The position numbers and the translations under genes were made by a program. Below the pieces are notes generated by a model that was not told the DNA's origin, searched no databases, and saw nothing but the letters and a program-made list of their open reading frames with translations. A DNA stretch of 41,885 bases from Lachnospiraceae bacterium (GTDB lineage: Bacteria > Bacillota > Clostridia > Lachnospirales > Lachnospiraceae), in contig JAHZFJ010000032.1 of assembly GCA_019421365.1 (NCBI GenBank), positions 1 to 41,885 of the forward strand, read 5' to 3'. This document shows, piece by piece, positions 25,770 through 34,183 of this stretch. Within the stretch, counting starts at the first letter, position 1, and the number at the start of each line of letters is the position of its first letter.

Positions 25770-26395
25770 TTCAAGAAATCGTTTATATTAAAATCCCTCT
25801 TCGTACCATTGTAAGTAATGAAAATGTTATTTTAAAAGATATTGCTACAGTATACTGTTCGAATGAAAGACTACTAGAAAAAATTAAAGAGCTTCCGCTC
25901 ATTGATATGGAGCCTAAGAAAAATTCGCAGAATGCTTTTTCTATAATGAAAGTTATTGCATTGATAAACACAGTTGATACTAATTTGAGTGTAATAAATT
26001 TGGGTGAAGAGGATTTTTTAATTGAGTACCAGCCTGCGAAAGCAGATAATAAGATTTTTGAATATAGTAAAACATTCTTTGTTGCAGCGATAATTTTTTT
26101 TGGTGCCGCGTTCTCGATTATGACCTTTAATACAGATGTTAGTGTGCCTGATGTATTTGCAAATATATATAGTCTGATTATGGGCGAGAGTGGGAAAGGT
26201 CAAGGAATTATAGAGTTATCGTATTGTATTGGACTTCCAGTTGGAATCTTAGTTTTCTTTAATCATTTCTCAGCAAAGAAGGTACGTAAAGATCCTACAC
26301 CAATTCAAATCGAGATGAGAAAATACGAAAAAGATGTGGAAAGCGCTATACTTTGTAATGCTGATAGAGAAGGGAAGACGATAGATATTGATTAG
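25766..26395 (+). CDS. spoVAA: Stage V sporulation protein AA
   Basis: The 209-aa protein has a soluble N-terminal domain (IYIKIPLR-type start, then LKDIATVYC), and two transmembrane segments at about 105-125 and 150-172. Conserved features such as FNTDVSVPDVF, LIMGES and VFFNHFSAKKV correspond to SpoVAA. SpoVA proteins move calcium-dipicolinate across the inner spore membrane. The start is the ATG overlapping the previous stop; an upstream in-frame TTG at 25754 is rejected because the GGAG site is directly against it. The end overlaps spoVAB by eight bases. Confidence 0.92.
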   Translation: MIQEIVYIKIPLRTIVSNENVILKDIATVYCSNERLLEKIKELPLIDMEPKKNSQNAFSIMKVIALINTVDTNLSVINLGEEDFLIEYQPAKADNKIFEYSKTFFVAAIIFFGAAFSIMTFNTDVSVPDVFANIYSLIMGESGKGQGIIELSYCIGLPVGILVFFNHFSAKKVRKDPTPIQIEMRKYEKDVESAILCNADREGKTIDID

Positions 26396-26801
26396 ATATT
26401 GCTTGCTAGCAATTAGTGGTTTTGCTGGAGGCTTAGTTGTAGCAGCTGGTGTTTTTGCATTCATTACTTTACTTGGAGTGGTGAATCGCTTAGCTTCGAA
26501 AACTAGCACAGCGAAACATATTGTAATATATGAAAATATGGTTATCTTAGGAGGAATATTAGGTAACACATGGTTTGTATATCAATGGGATATCCCATTT
26601 GGAATGATTGGGTTAATTCTATTTGGATTGTTTAGTGGGATGTTTATAGGCTGCCAAGCAATGGCAATAGCTGAAGTATTAGATGTAATTCCGGTATTTG
26701 CAAAACGGGTTAAGATAAAATATGGTATGCCATATGTTGTTGCTACCATTGCAATGGGTAAAGCAGTGGGAGCATTTTTTCAACTATATGTATGGAAATA
26801 G
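26388..26801 (+). CDS. spoVAB: Stage V sporulation protein AB
   Basis: The 137-aa membrane protein has about four hydrophobic helices and the SpoVAB pattern GFAGGLVVAAGVFAFITLLG at the start. It begins at a TTG that overlaps the spoVAA end by eight bases, with AGGGAAG about 11 bases upstream. No in-frame ATG preserves the conserved N-terminus. It is part of the dipicolinic-acid transport operon. Confidence 0.92.
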   Translation: MIRYCLLAISGFAGGLVVAAGVFAFITLLGVVNRLASKTSTAKHIVIYENMVILGGILGNTWFVYQWDIPFGMIGLILFGLFSGMFIGCQAMAIAEVLDVIPVFAKRVKIKYGMPYVVATIAMGKAVGAFFQLYVWK

Positions 26802-26841
26802 AGTTTGAAAATGTATAAACAAGCAAGAAAGGTGAGTGCGT

Positions 26842-27369
26842 ATGCAAGAAAGTAGCAAGAAGGAACCAGATAACTTGAACAAACCATCTATAAAAGATGT
26901 ATTAAATCAAACTGATGTTAACACAAGACAACAGTTTTATAACCAATACGTAAAAGATATCACACCAACACATAATTGGTTTGCAAATGTGTGTAAAGCA
27001 TTCTTAATTGGTGGGATTATATGTACTATAGGTCAAGGTTTTATTAATCTGTATATAGCAATGGGATTTAATAAAGAAGTAGCTGCATTATATAATATTA
27101 TTACATTAGTTGGATTAAGTGCATTGTTCACGGGTTTAGGTTGGTATGCAAAGTTAGCCAAATTCGGTGGAGCTGGGACGTTAGTGCCGATTACTGGTTT
27201 TGCCAATTCTGTAGCCGCTCCTGCAATTGAATTTAAAAAAGAAGGACAGGTTTTTGGTATTGGTTGTAAGATCTTTAATATAGCAGGGCCTGTTATCTTA
27301 TATGGAATTGTAATCTCGTGGATTTTGGGTGTTATCTACTATATCTTATTACGATTAGGAGTAGTTTAG
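26842..27369 (+). CDS. spoVAC: Stage V sporulation protein AC
   Basis: The 175-aa membrane protein has a polar N-terminal segment of about 50 residues and four hydrophobic helices. SpoVAC motifs include KAFLIGGIICTIGQ and KFGGAGTLVPITGFANS. SpoVAC is described as forming a mechanosensitive channel for dipicolinate release during germination. The ATG at 26842 fits AAAGGTG better than the GTG at 26836, which lies inside it. Confidence 0.94.
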   Translation: MQESSKKEPDNLNKPSIKDVLNQTDVNTRQQFYNQYVKDITPTHNWFANVCKAFLIGGIICTIGQGFINLYIAMGFNKEVAALYNIITLVGLSALFTGLGWYAKLAKFGGAGTLVPITGFANSVAAPAIEFKKEGQVFGIGCKIFNIAGPVILYGIVISWILGVIYYILLRLGVV

Positions 27370-27391
27370 AGAAAGGAGCGTATTTGTTATT

Positions 27392-28444
27392 ATGAATAAA
27401 AAAATGATAGGAAGTCGTAGTATCAAGTTCTCTACACCACCTTATATTGTAGGAAGCTATAGTTTAGTTGGCAAGAAGGAAGGTGAGGGACCTCTTTCGT
27501 GTTATTTTGATGAGATAGATGAAGATCCAATGTTTGGTGGTGAAACATGGGAAGAAGCGGAAAGTCGTTTACAGTATAAGACTGCTAGTAAGGCGTTAGA
27601 GAATTCAGGATATAAGCAAGAAGAAATTAGATACCTTATTGCAGGTGACTTATTAGGACAGCTAATTGCAACTTCTTTTGGACTTATGGATTTACAAGTT
27701 CCATTGTTTGGTATATATGGTGCTTGTTCAACAATGGGTGAATCTATGTCATTAGGTGCTGCACTAGTAGAAGGTGGTTTTGCAGATAAAGTTATGGCTT
27801 TAACATCAAGTCATTTTGCTGGTGCAGAGAAGCAATTCCGTTTTCCGCTTGATTATGGAAATCAAAGACCGCTTGCAGCAACGTGGACAGTAACAGGTAG
27901 CGGTGCTGTAGTTATCGTATCTGAAGAAGAGATGAAGAAACATAAAGAAAAGAACAATCCACAAGATCCTTATGTCAGTATTACTGGCATTACTACGGGT
28001 AAGGTTATTGATTTTGGTGTAAAAGATGCTATGAATATGGGAGCATGTATGGCACCAGCAGCATGTGATGTAATTTATCATAATCTTAAGGATTTTAAAT
28101 ATAAGCCAGAAGAGTATGACAAGATTATAACTGGTGATCTGGGCTATGTTGGGAAAGATATTCTTCTCGATATGTTAAAAGAAAAGGGATACGATATTGC
28201 TAGTAGATATCTAGACTGTGGAATTGAGATCTTTAATAAAGAAGAACAGGATACTCATTCTGGTGGTAGTGGTTGTGGTTGTAGCGCTTCTACATTAACA
28301 GGATATATACTTAAGAAGATGAAGAAGAAGGAATGGAAGAAGGTCTTGTTTGTTCCGACAGGAGCATTACTTTCTCCGGTCAGTTTTAACGAAGGTAACT
28401 CTGTGCCTGGTATTGCACATGGGGTTATGTTAGAAGTGGAGTAG
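27392..28444 (+). CDS. spoVAD: Stage V sporulation protein AD
   Basis: The 350-aa soluble protein has a thiolase/ketoacyl-synthase fold. In B. subtilis it binds dipicolinic acid on the outer face of the inner spore membrane. The thiolase-like Cys112 in GIYGACSTMGES, the GGFADK segment, and the C-terminal HSGGSGCGCSA loop are present. It starts 22 bases after spoVAC with AAAGGAG, 12 bases from the ATG. Confidence 0.96.
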   Translation: MNKKMIGSRSIKFSTPPYIVGSYSLVGKKEGEGPLSCYFDEIDEDPMFGGETWEEAESRLQYKTASKALENSGYKQEEIRYLIAGDLLGQLIATSFGLMDLQVPLFGIYGACSTMGESMSLGAALVEGGFADKVMALTSSHFAGAEKQFRFPLDYGNQRPLAATWTVTGSGAVVIVSEEEMKKHKEKNNPQDPYVSITGITTGKVIDFGVKDAMNMGACMAPAACDVIYHNLKDFKYKPEEYDKIITGDLGYVGKDILLDMLKEKGYDIASRYLDCGIEIFNKEEQDTHSGGSGCGCSASTLTGYILKKMKKKEWKKVLFVPTGALLSPVSFNEGNSVPGIAHGVMLEVE

Positions 28445-28477
28445 TAATTCGTTTTAGAGAGAAGGGAGCTGTTTATT

Positions 28478-28834
28478 ATGGAATATGTTAAGGCATTCTT
28501 AGTAGGTGGAGCAATATGTGCAATTGTACAGATATTCATGGACAAAACAAAATTAATGCCAGGACGTATTATGGTTATATTAGTAGGATTAGGAACCATA
28601 CTTGGCGCGATTGGAGTCTATGAACCGTTTGCAAAATGGGCAGGTGCAGGTGCAACTGTTCCTCTCATTGGTTTTGGATATACGTTATTTAGCGGTGTGA
28701 AGAAAGCAATTATTAGTGATGGTTTTGTTGGGGTGTTCATGGGTGGATTTACCTCAGCTGCAGTAGGAGTATCGGCTGCTCTTATATTTGGATATATCGC
28801 TTCATTAATCTTTAACCCAAAGATGAAGGAATAA
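28478..28834 (+). CDS. spoVAE: Stage V sporulation protein AE (AEB type)
   Basis: The 118-aa membrane protein is a short relative of SpoVAC, with KAFLVGGAICAIVQ at the N-terminus and WAGAGATVPLIGFGYTLF in the middle. Four hydrophobic helices are expected. It is the last gene of the operon: a strong terminator follows. The B. subtilis operon continues with SpoVAEA and SpoVAF, which are absent here. Confidence 0.94.
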   Translation: MEYVKAFLVGGAICAIVQIFMDKTKLMPGRIMVILVGLGTILGAIGVYEPFAKWAGAGATVPLIGFGYTLFSGVKKAIISDGFVGVFMGGFTSAAVGVSAALIFGYIASLIFNPKMKE

Positions 28835-28888
28835 TGATATTTCAAGCAGCCGGCTGCTTTTAATATAGATTGGAAGATGTATTACAGC

Positions 28889-28935
28889 AAAGAGAGCCTC
28901 ACATAGGACTTGTTCCTATGTGAGGCTCTCTTTTA
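28889..28935. terminator. Strong bidirectional terminator
   Basis: A perfect stem of about 20 bp (28889-28908 with 28914-28933) surrounds a 5-base loop. A-rich and T-rich flanks allow use in both directions, between spoVAE and the convergent penicillin-binding-protein gene. Confidence 0.93.
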
Positions 28936-28964
28936 ACTAATATATTCTTGCATCTATTACTTGA

Positions 28965-31691
28965 CTATTCTCCCACCGAAGGCGTTTGGTCACCAGGATT
29001 CTCTGTGCCAGGATCTGGTATAGGTGTAGTTGGTATATCTACATCTGGAATTGGAGGAATTACATCATCTTCAATTTCCTCTTCATTATCTTCATAAATC
29101 TCATCATCTGGTGTTGTTTCTTCTTCTAAATCACCAATTGATGCAGATGTATGCACGTTACAGGTAGAATCTTCTGTTGATTTAGGTAATAGATAAGGAG
29201 TATCTTTTGTTGTTCCTGTCTCTTCTTTAATTAAGAATACTTTTTCTTGAACATCTTCTACTGGGCAGTATTCACTAGCTTGCAAACCAGATACGGTACA
29301 GATCTTTAACTTAACATGCGTATCGCAATATTCAGTTGGGGCAGTTCCTTTAGCAAAATACTCTGTTTTAACTGTGCTTCCATTAGGAGCGTGATTACAG
29401 ACACCATCAATTGCTAACTTACCACTCTTAGTACATATTTTAGCAGTTACAATAGAATCTGGTTTTGTGAAAGTTTTATTCTCGTATCCTTCGTGAATCT
29501 TGTTCATAATTAAGTTCCATAATCGTTTGTGATATGAAGTATTAACACTGCCTTGATTTGCGTTGTTGTTATCGTAACCACCCCATATACCAGCGGTATA
29601 ATATGGTGTATATCCTACAAACCATAAATCCTTACTATCTGATGTTGTACCTGTCTTACCAGCTACAGGCATAGATCCTAAGTTTATATAAGAAGCGGCT
29701 GTACCGATTTTAACTACATCTTCCATAGCGCTAGTTAATAAGAAAGCAGTTGATTCTTTCATAACTTGGCTAGTTGTTGGTGTGTTATCGATTAGAAGTT
29801 TTCCGTTATGGTCATATATTTGAGTATATAATGATGGCTCTGTGTAGATACCATTATTGGCAATACTTGCAAATGCTGAAGTTAACTCTAAGTTCTTAAC
29901 ACCATACGTCAAACCACCAAGTCCCATTGGTAAATTAATATCTGAATGAACTTTACCATCTTCTGTAGTTACGCTATCGACAATAGAAGTAAAACCTAAT
30001 TTCATAAGGTAAGAATAACCTAGTTGAGGAGTTATCTGCTCTAATGTCTTAACTGTTACAATATTATTAGAATTCCAAATACCTTCGCGTAAAGTTGTGA
30101 GACCATTATACACACCACGTCTCCAGTTATTTACGGTTGTATTCGTTCCAGGATATTTATATGGTGCATCGTCTTGTACTGTTGCTAAAGTCATACCTGC
30201 GTTATCAAGTGCAGGTAAATAAGTTGATAATACTTTGAAAGTAGAACCAGGTTGTCTTAATGTACGAGTAGCACGATTAAGAGTAAGACTTCCTTCCTTT
30301 TCGCCACGTCCACCAACCAATGCCAATACTTGACCATTGCTTTGATTCATAAGAACAAATGATACTTGTGGTTGTAGAGTAAAGGTTTTCTTCTCTCCAA
30401 GTATTTCATCGCCTGATTCAAGTACAGAAGCTTTGAATTCTTCAGTATATGGATCTGCGTCTTCTTTGTTCTTGAAAAACAATGAGAAATTGTTTTGTTT
30501 TGAAGTAAAGTAATTCTTTAGATGCCCTTCTGAATAGTTAATCGTCGTGCCATCTGCCTTTAGGATGGATAGGGCATACGTTAATTCGTATATATGATAA
30601 GCTTCCGGATAATTTGATTCATCATTAATTACAGTATCACATATTTCTTGTAGTTTTGTATCTTGTGTTGTATGAATTCTAAGACCACCACGATAGATTG
30701 CGTTGATGGCTTGTGTTTCTGTGTAACCTAATTTATCTTGTAAATCTTCCTGTACCTGAAGAATTAATTCATCAACAAAATAGGAGTTTGTAGTTGAAGT
30801 TGTGCTTATTTGTTCTTCATTAACTGATTGAATTCTTTCGTAAACATCATCCTTCAGTGCTTCATCATATTCATCTTGCGTTATGAGTTCTTGCTCTAAC
30901 ATTTTACTAAGAATAATACTTCTTTTAGCAGCATTTTCTTCTGGGTGTGTTATTGGATTCAGATATACAGGGCTTTGTGTTATACCAGCAATTACAGCAG
31001 CTTCTGATAAGGTAAGTTTGCTTACACTTTTGTTAAAATAACGTAATGATGCAGCTTGTACACCTAATGTTCCTTGACCAAGGTTAATTGTATTCAGATA
31101 ATATTCAAGAATCTGCTTCTTATCTAATTTATCTTCTAATTTAATAGCTAGATATTGCTCTTGAACCTTTCGTTGAACTTTATCGAAGAATTTTTCTTCA
31201 TTTCCACCTTCGAATACTTGGTTCTTTAAAAGCTGTTGGGTTAATGTACTAGCACCTTCGGTAAAACTACCTGAACTAACACCAACGAAGAAAGCGCGGA
31301 AGATACCTTTTACATCAATACCATTATGTGTCCAGAAACGTTCATCTTCAGTAGAGATGAAAGCATTTTGTACAACTTCTGGTATATCTTTTAGTTCAAC
31401 ATAGATACGGTTTGCTTGTGAACCAACTAGTTTTTGTATTTCATTTCCGTCACTATCATATATTATTGTTGAGAAACCGTTAGGTTTAACATCAATGGAA
31501 TCGATACTTGGGGCACTGTCTAACATGCCTTTCAATGCACCAAGACCAGTGAATGTACCTATTATTGATATAGCAACTATGCAGACAATACAGGTTCGCA
31601 GAAAAGAAACAAGAGCTTTTCTTGAAAGTTTCTGTGAAGTGGAGCGTATTTCGCGCTGCTTATTCGCTGTACCACGTTTACTAAAGTCCAT
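28965..31691 (-). CDS. Class A penicillin-binding protein (PBP1A type)
   Basis: This 908-aa bifunctional enzyme polymerises lipid II and cross-links peptidoglycan outside the membrane. A basic N-terminus and one membrane helix (about 28-52) lead to a GT51 glycosyltransferase domain with the catalytic Glu115 in STEDERFWTHNG, and GASTLTQQLLKN. The transpeptidase has SxxK at Ser483 (PGSTFK), SNN at 541-543 and KTG at 679-681. A Cys-containing region follows, and the tail (about 845-908) is acidic then Pro-rich and probably disordered. It starts behind AAAGGAGG. It is monocistronic, with terminators on both sides, so housekeeping rather than spore-specific expression is plausible. Confidence 0.96.
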   Translation of the reverse strand: MDFSKRGTANKQREIRSTSQKLSRKALVSFLRTCIVCIVAISIIGTFTGLGALKGMLDSAPSIDSIDVKPNGFSTIIYDSDGNEIQKLVGSQANRIYVELKDIPEVVQNAFISTEDERFWTHNGIDVKGIFRAFFVGVSSGSFTEGASTLTQQLLKNQVFEGGNEEKFFDKVQRKVQEQYLAIKLEDKLDKKQILEYYLNTINLGQGTLGVQAASLRYFNKSVSKLTLSEAAVIAGITQSPVYLNPITHPEENAAKRSIILSKMLEQELITQDEYDEALKDDVYERIQSVNEEQISTTSTTNSYFVDELILQVQEDLQDKLGYTETQAINAIYRGGLRIHTTQDTKLQEICDTVINDESNYPEAYHIYELTYALSILKADGTTINYSEGHLKNYFTSKQNNFSLFFKNKEDADPYTEEFKASVLESGDEILGEKKTFTLQPQVSFVLMNQSNGQVLALVGGRGEKEGSLTLNRATRTLRQPGSTFKVLSTYLPALDNAGMTLATVQDDAPYKYPGTNTTVNNWRRGVYNGLTTLREGIWNSNNIVTVKTLEQITPQLGYSYLMKLGFTSIVDSVTTEDGKVHSDINLPMGLGGLTYGVKNLELTSAFASIANNGIYTEPSLYTQIYDHNGKLLIDNTPTTSQVMKESTAFLLTSAMEDVVKIGTAASYINLGSMPVAGKTGTTSDSKDLWFVGYTPYYTAGIWGGYDNNNANQGSVNTSYHKRLWNLIMNKIHEGYENKTFTKPDSIVTAKICTKSGKLAIDGVCNHAPNGSTVKTEYFAKGTAPTEYCDTHVKLKICTVSGLQASEYCPVEDVQEKVFLIKEETGTTKDTPYLLPKSTEDSTCNVHTSASIGDLEEETTPDDEIYEDNEEEIEDDVIPPIPDVDIPTTPIPDPGTENPGDQTPSVGE

Positions 31692-32140
31692 AATAAGCCT
31701 CCTTTTCGCTACTATTATATCAAAAATCTGTATTAAAATAAAGTAAAATAAATATCCAGCAACATATTGAGATGTGTAGTGTAAATATATAGGTATTTAG
31801 ACTTATTGTTATATACTAGTATTGACAAATGACAATAGATTAGACATTTGACGAAAACGATTACTAATATCTGTCTTTATGCTTTATTTTATAAAATAAA
31901 ATAAAAGCGTATCAAATCTCTCTATATATATTTAAGAAAAAAACTGATGATAAAACAATAGTTGCTAGGAATAGACAAAATAATTTGTCGGAATATTAAA
32001 ATTAAGTCGAAATATTAATAAAATATAAACATTGTGCGATATTATTTTCTAGGAATTGGAATAAATTAGTAGTATAATTTCATAAGATAGTGAATTAGCA
32101 TTGTCGAATTTGTGGTTATCTTATTGCAGGAGGTATTTGT
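31692..32140. other. Divergent spacer between PBP and the 99-aa protein gene
   Basis: This 449-base AT-rich region holds a minus-strand extended -10 (TATAAT on the minus strand, plus coordinates 31714-31719, with TGA before it) for the PBP gene. It also has an AT-rich hairpin (about 31880-31910, gctttattttat against an ataaaataaa run) and a plus-strand TATAAT at 32073-32078. No ORF was seen in it. Confidence 0.5.
31986..32108 (+). promoter_or_regulatory. Three Spo0A-box-like sites
   Basis: TGTCGGA (31986-31992), AGTCGAA (32005-32011) and an exact TGTCGAA (32102-32108) match the Spo0A-box core TGTCGAA at 6, 6 and 7 of 7 positions. They flank the TATAAT at 32073-32078, two upstream and one downstream of the expected start. 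Control by Spo0A is inferred from this arrangement only. Confidence 0.4.
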
Positions 32141-32440
32141 ATGAAACGAATTGACCTAATTGGGGAGAGGAATGTTGAGTTAGAAGACCAAAGGGAGATG
32201 GTTTTGAATTATTACTTAATTGAAGAGCCATCAAAAGCAAACGGGGATATGAATTATTTGTATGGTATCAAAATCGAGAAGCAATTTGGGGGAATTGTGG
32301 AATTGGAAGAGGTAGAAGCACTATCGTATTTGAAAGAATTTGTACTACAATTAATTGACACATTAATGGAGTGTACAGTAACTCCTATGGCTTTAGTAGA
32401 AGTTGTGGATGATCTTATCACTCTAAGGCAATGTAGCTAA
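32141..32440 (+). CDS. Small conserved-type protein (DUF6514-like), unknown function
   Basis: The 99-aa soluble protein has mixed strands in the first half (YYLIEEP, YLYGIKIEKQFGG) and helices in the second half (LKEFVLQLIDTLMECTVTP). From memory it resembles the clostridial DUF6514 family; I am not certain. It begins behind a strong GCAGGAGGT site. It is followed by the YigZ gene after 114 bases. Spo0A-box-like sites upstream hint at growth-phase or sporulation control. Confidence 0.7.
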   Translation: MKRIDLIGERNVELEDQREMVLNYYLIEEPSKANGDMNYLYGIKIEKQFGGIVELEEVEALSYLKEFVLQLIDTLMECTVTPMALVEVVDDLITLRQCS

Positions 32441-32554
32441 CAAGCACGCTGCATAGATCGCTAATTAAAAGAAGACATTCTTGCAATATGAGCTGACTTA
32501 CGTTATGATATGTAACATAATCGACGTTTACAGATTGTGAGGTGCCGAGTTTAT

Positions 32555-33226
32555 ATGATAGAAAGTTACAAAGCAGTTTATGCAGAAGGAAAAGGTGAAA
32601 TCGTTGAAAAGAAATCACGATTTATTGCTTCAGTTCAACCAATTGAATCAGAAGAAGAAGCGATTTCTTATATTGAGCAAATGCGTAAAAAATATTGGGA
32701 TGCAACTCATAACTGCTATGCCTTCGTTGTAGGGAAAAGAAATGAAGTGCAAAGATGTAGTGATGATGGAGAACCAAACGGAACAGCAGGAAAGCCTATT
32801 TTAGATGTTATGCTAGGACAAGGTATTCATAATGCAGTCGTAGTAGTCACTAGATATTTTGGTGGAACGCTATTAGGCACGGGAGGCCTAGTACGTGCTT
32901 ATACCAATGCTACAATAGAAGGGCTAAAGCAATGTGTTATTGTTGAAAAAAAGGCTGGCAAGAAGGTGCGTATTATTACCGACTATAATGGAATCGGCAA
33001 ATTACAATATATTACTTGTCAGATGCAGATAACAGTTCTTGATACCATTTATACAGATATTGTTACGATGGAGTTATTGGTTACATTTGATCAGTTACAT
33101 CAATTACAACAAGAAGTTATTGAAGCAACAAGTGGAAAGTCTACAATAGAAGCATTCGGAAGTACGTATTTTGCTAAGTTAAAAGATGAGATTATATTAT
33201 TCGATGAAGAATTAGAAGAAAATTAA
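32555..33226 (+). CDS. YigZ/IMPACT-family protein
   Basis: The 223-aa protein has the UPF0029 N-terminal domain with DATHNCYAFVVG, SDDGEPNGTAGKPILD and VVVTRYFGGTLLGTGGLVRAY, and a C-terminal ferredoxin-like domain from about residue 135. Bacterial YigZ is related to eukaryotic IMPACT, a regulator of GCN2; the bacterial role is not settled. I prefer ATG 32555 with GAGGTG upstream over the GTG at 32537, which would start inside that site. A strong terminator begins at its stop codon. Confidence 0.92.
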   Translation: MIESYKAVYAEGKGEIVEKKSRFIASVQPIESEEEAISYIEQMRKKYWDATHNCYAFVVGKRNEVQRCSDDGEPNGTAGKPILDVMLGQGIHNAVVVVTRYFGGTLLGTGGLVRAYTNATIEGLKQCVIVEKKAGKKVRIITDYNGIGKLQYITCQMQITVLDTIYTDIVTMELLVTFDQLHQLQQEVIEATSGKSTIEAFGSTYFAKLKDEIILFDEELEEN

Positions 33227-33273
33227 AAACGCTTGGAGAAATTAGGTTGGGCTAATTTTTCCAAGCGTTTTTA
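33225..33273 (+). terminator. yigZ terminator
   Basis: AAAAACGCTTGGA (about 33225-33237) pairs with TCCAAGCGTTTTT (33260-33272), extended inward by aaattag/ctaattt. It overlaps the last stop-codon bases and ends in a T-run. The A-rich 5' side may also stop the convergent DUF4250 transcript. Confidence 0.9.
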
Positions 33274-33301
33274 TATGCTTTTCAAAAACTCGCATTCTAT
33301 C

Positions 33302-33478
33302 TTAAACAAATTGATTGAGAGTTTCGTCATAGCTATAATCGATTGATTCAAGCTTAGCACATAATGTTTTCTCATCTATATTAAGAGATAGGCATAAGTC
33401 TTTTAGGTTTGGATAGAAATCTCTTAATTGTGTGTTTATATAGCTAAGTAACATTACTGGGTCATTTGGAATACTCAT
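33302..33478 (-). CDS. DUF4250 small protein
   Basis: The 58-aa protein matches my recollection of DUF4250 end to end: MSIPNDPVMLLSYINTQLRD at the start, LKDLCLSLNIDEKTL in the middle and YDETLNQFV at the end. The start at 33478 is set by AAAGGAAG just upstream. The longer open frame to 33631 runs into the adjacent inverted-repeat element and is rejected. The function of DUF4250 is unknown. Its promoter probably lies in the left arm of that element, which begins about 20 bases upstream. Confidence 0.88.
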   Translation of the reverse strand: MSIPNDPVMLLSYINTQLRDFYPNLKDLCLSLNIDEKTLCAKLESIDYSYDETLNQFV

Positions 33479-33500
33479 ATAATCTTCCTTTCGTGATTGT

Positions 33501-33995
33501 CTTATAGGTTTTGAGGGTATAAAGGTCAATTCTCTCTTTTGAATGAATACTAGAGAATATTTATTCATCTGAAGGTGGTTGATGTACTTGTGTATTATTA
33601 GTTTTTGGAGCAAAACTCGTATACATTTCACAGCTTCTCAGCTGACGTACTATAACACAAAATACGCTACACACCTAAGTACTTCTAAGTGTGTACATTG
33701 AAATATCGAAATAATGCGGAACCGCCTTCAATTCGGCATCCTGCTTCAGCTCAGGCTGCCTCGGCATCCACGCCTCGCCTTCCTTGGTATCTAGTACACA
33801 CTAAGAAGTACTATAGATGTTTCGCTATCATTTTTTAGTCATAGTACGTCAGCAGAGAAGCAATCTAAGGGTCTAGGAGTTTTGTCTATCTATGTTGGTG
33901 ATACACAAGTACTGGTTAATCGCTGAAAGAATAAATATTCCCTAGTATTCATTTTCAACGTTGAGTATGACCTTTATACCCTAAAAACCTATTAG
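33501..33995. repeat. Long imperfect inverted repeat with GC-rich core
   Basis: Two arms of about 195 bases mirror each other around a 97-base core (33697-33793). Paired blocks, outside to inside: 33506-33528 with 33968-33990 (22 of 23), 33541-33566 with 33929-33954 (24 of 26), 33584-33595 with 33901-33912 (12 of 12), 33634-33653 with 33841-33860 (19 of 20), and 33679-33696 with 33794-33811 (17 of 18). The middle of the core (33721-33780) is 38 of 60 G+C. No transposase is encoded. A half-copy occurs at 38641-38730, so this is probably a dispersed repeat. It fills most of the 705-base gap between DUF4250 and the YtrA operon. Confidence 0.85.
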
Positions 33996-34077
33996 GGACT
34001 AATAGGTTTCTAGCACATTTATTATAGTAAATTGTTTATCAGGAAACAAGAGGGAATACATAAAACGAAAAAAGATA

Positions 34078-34106
34078 TTGACATACTGTATATATGTGCA
34101 TATACT
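34078..34106 (+). promoter_or_regulatory. Promoter of the YtrA-type ABC operon
   Basis: TTGACA (34078-34083) and TATACT (34101-34106) are spaced by 17 bases, a near-consensus sigma-A promoter. The leader is about 70 bases to the first ATG. Confidence 0.85.
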
Positions 34107-34145
34107 GTACATATAGATATACACGGTTTATGTACATATATACAG
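34086..34145 (+). promoter_or_regulatory. Likely YtrA/GntR operator array
   Basis: The spacer and -10 hold a GTATAT-N6-ATATAC palindrome (about 34088-34105). CTGTATATATGTGC (34086-34099) is also mirrored by GTACATATATACAG (34132-34145), with one further GTACATATA half-site between. Overlap with the -35/-10 spacer fits repression by the GntR-type regulator encoded in the operon. Confidence 0.6.
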
Positions 34146-34183
34146 TTTGTGACTGTGAGGGTATATGAAAGGAGTTTATAGTA

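Noticed and set aside
33479..33631. N-terminal extension of the DUF4250 protein
   Set aside because: The ribosome site and family start are at 33478; the extension is translated repeat-arm sequence.
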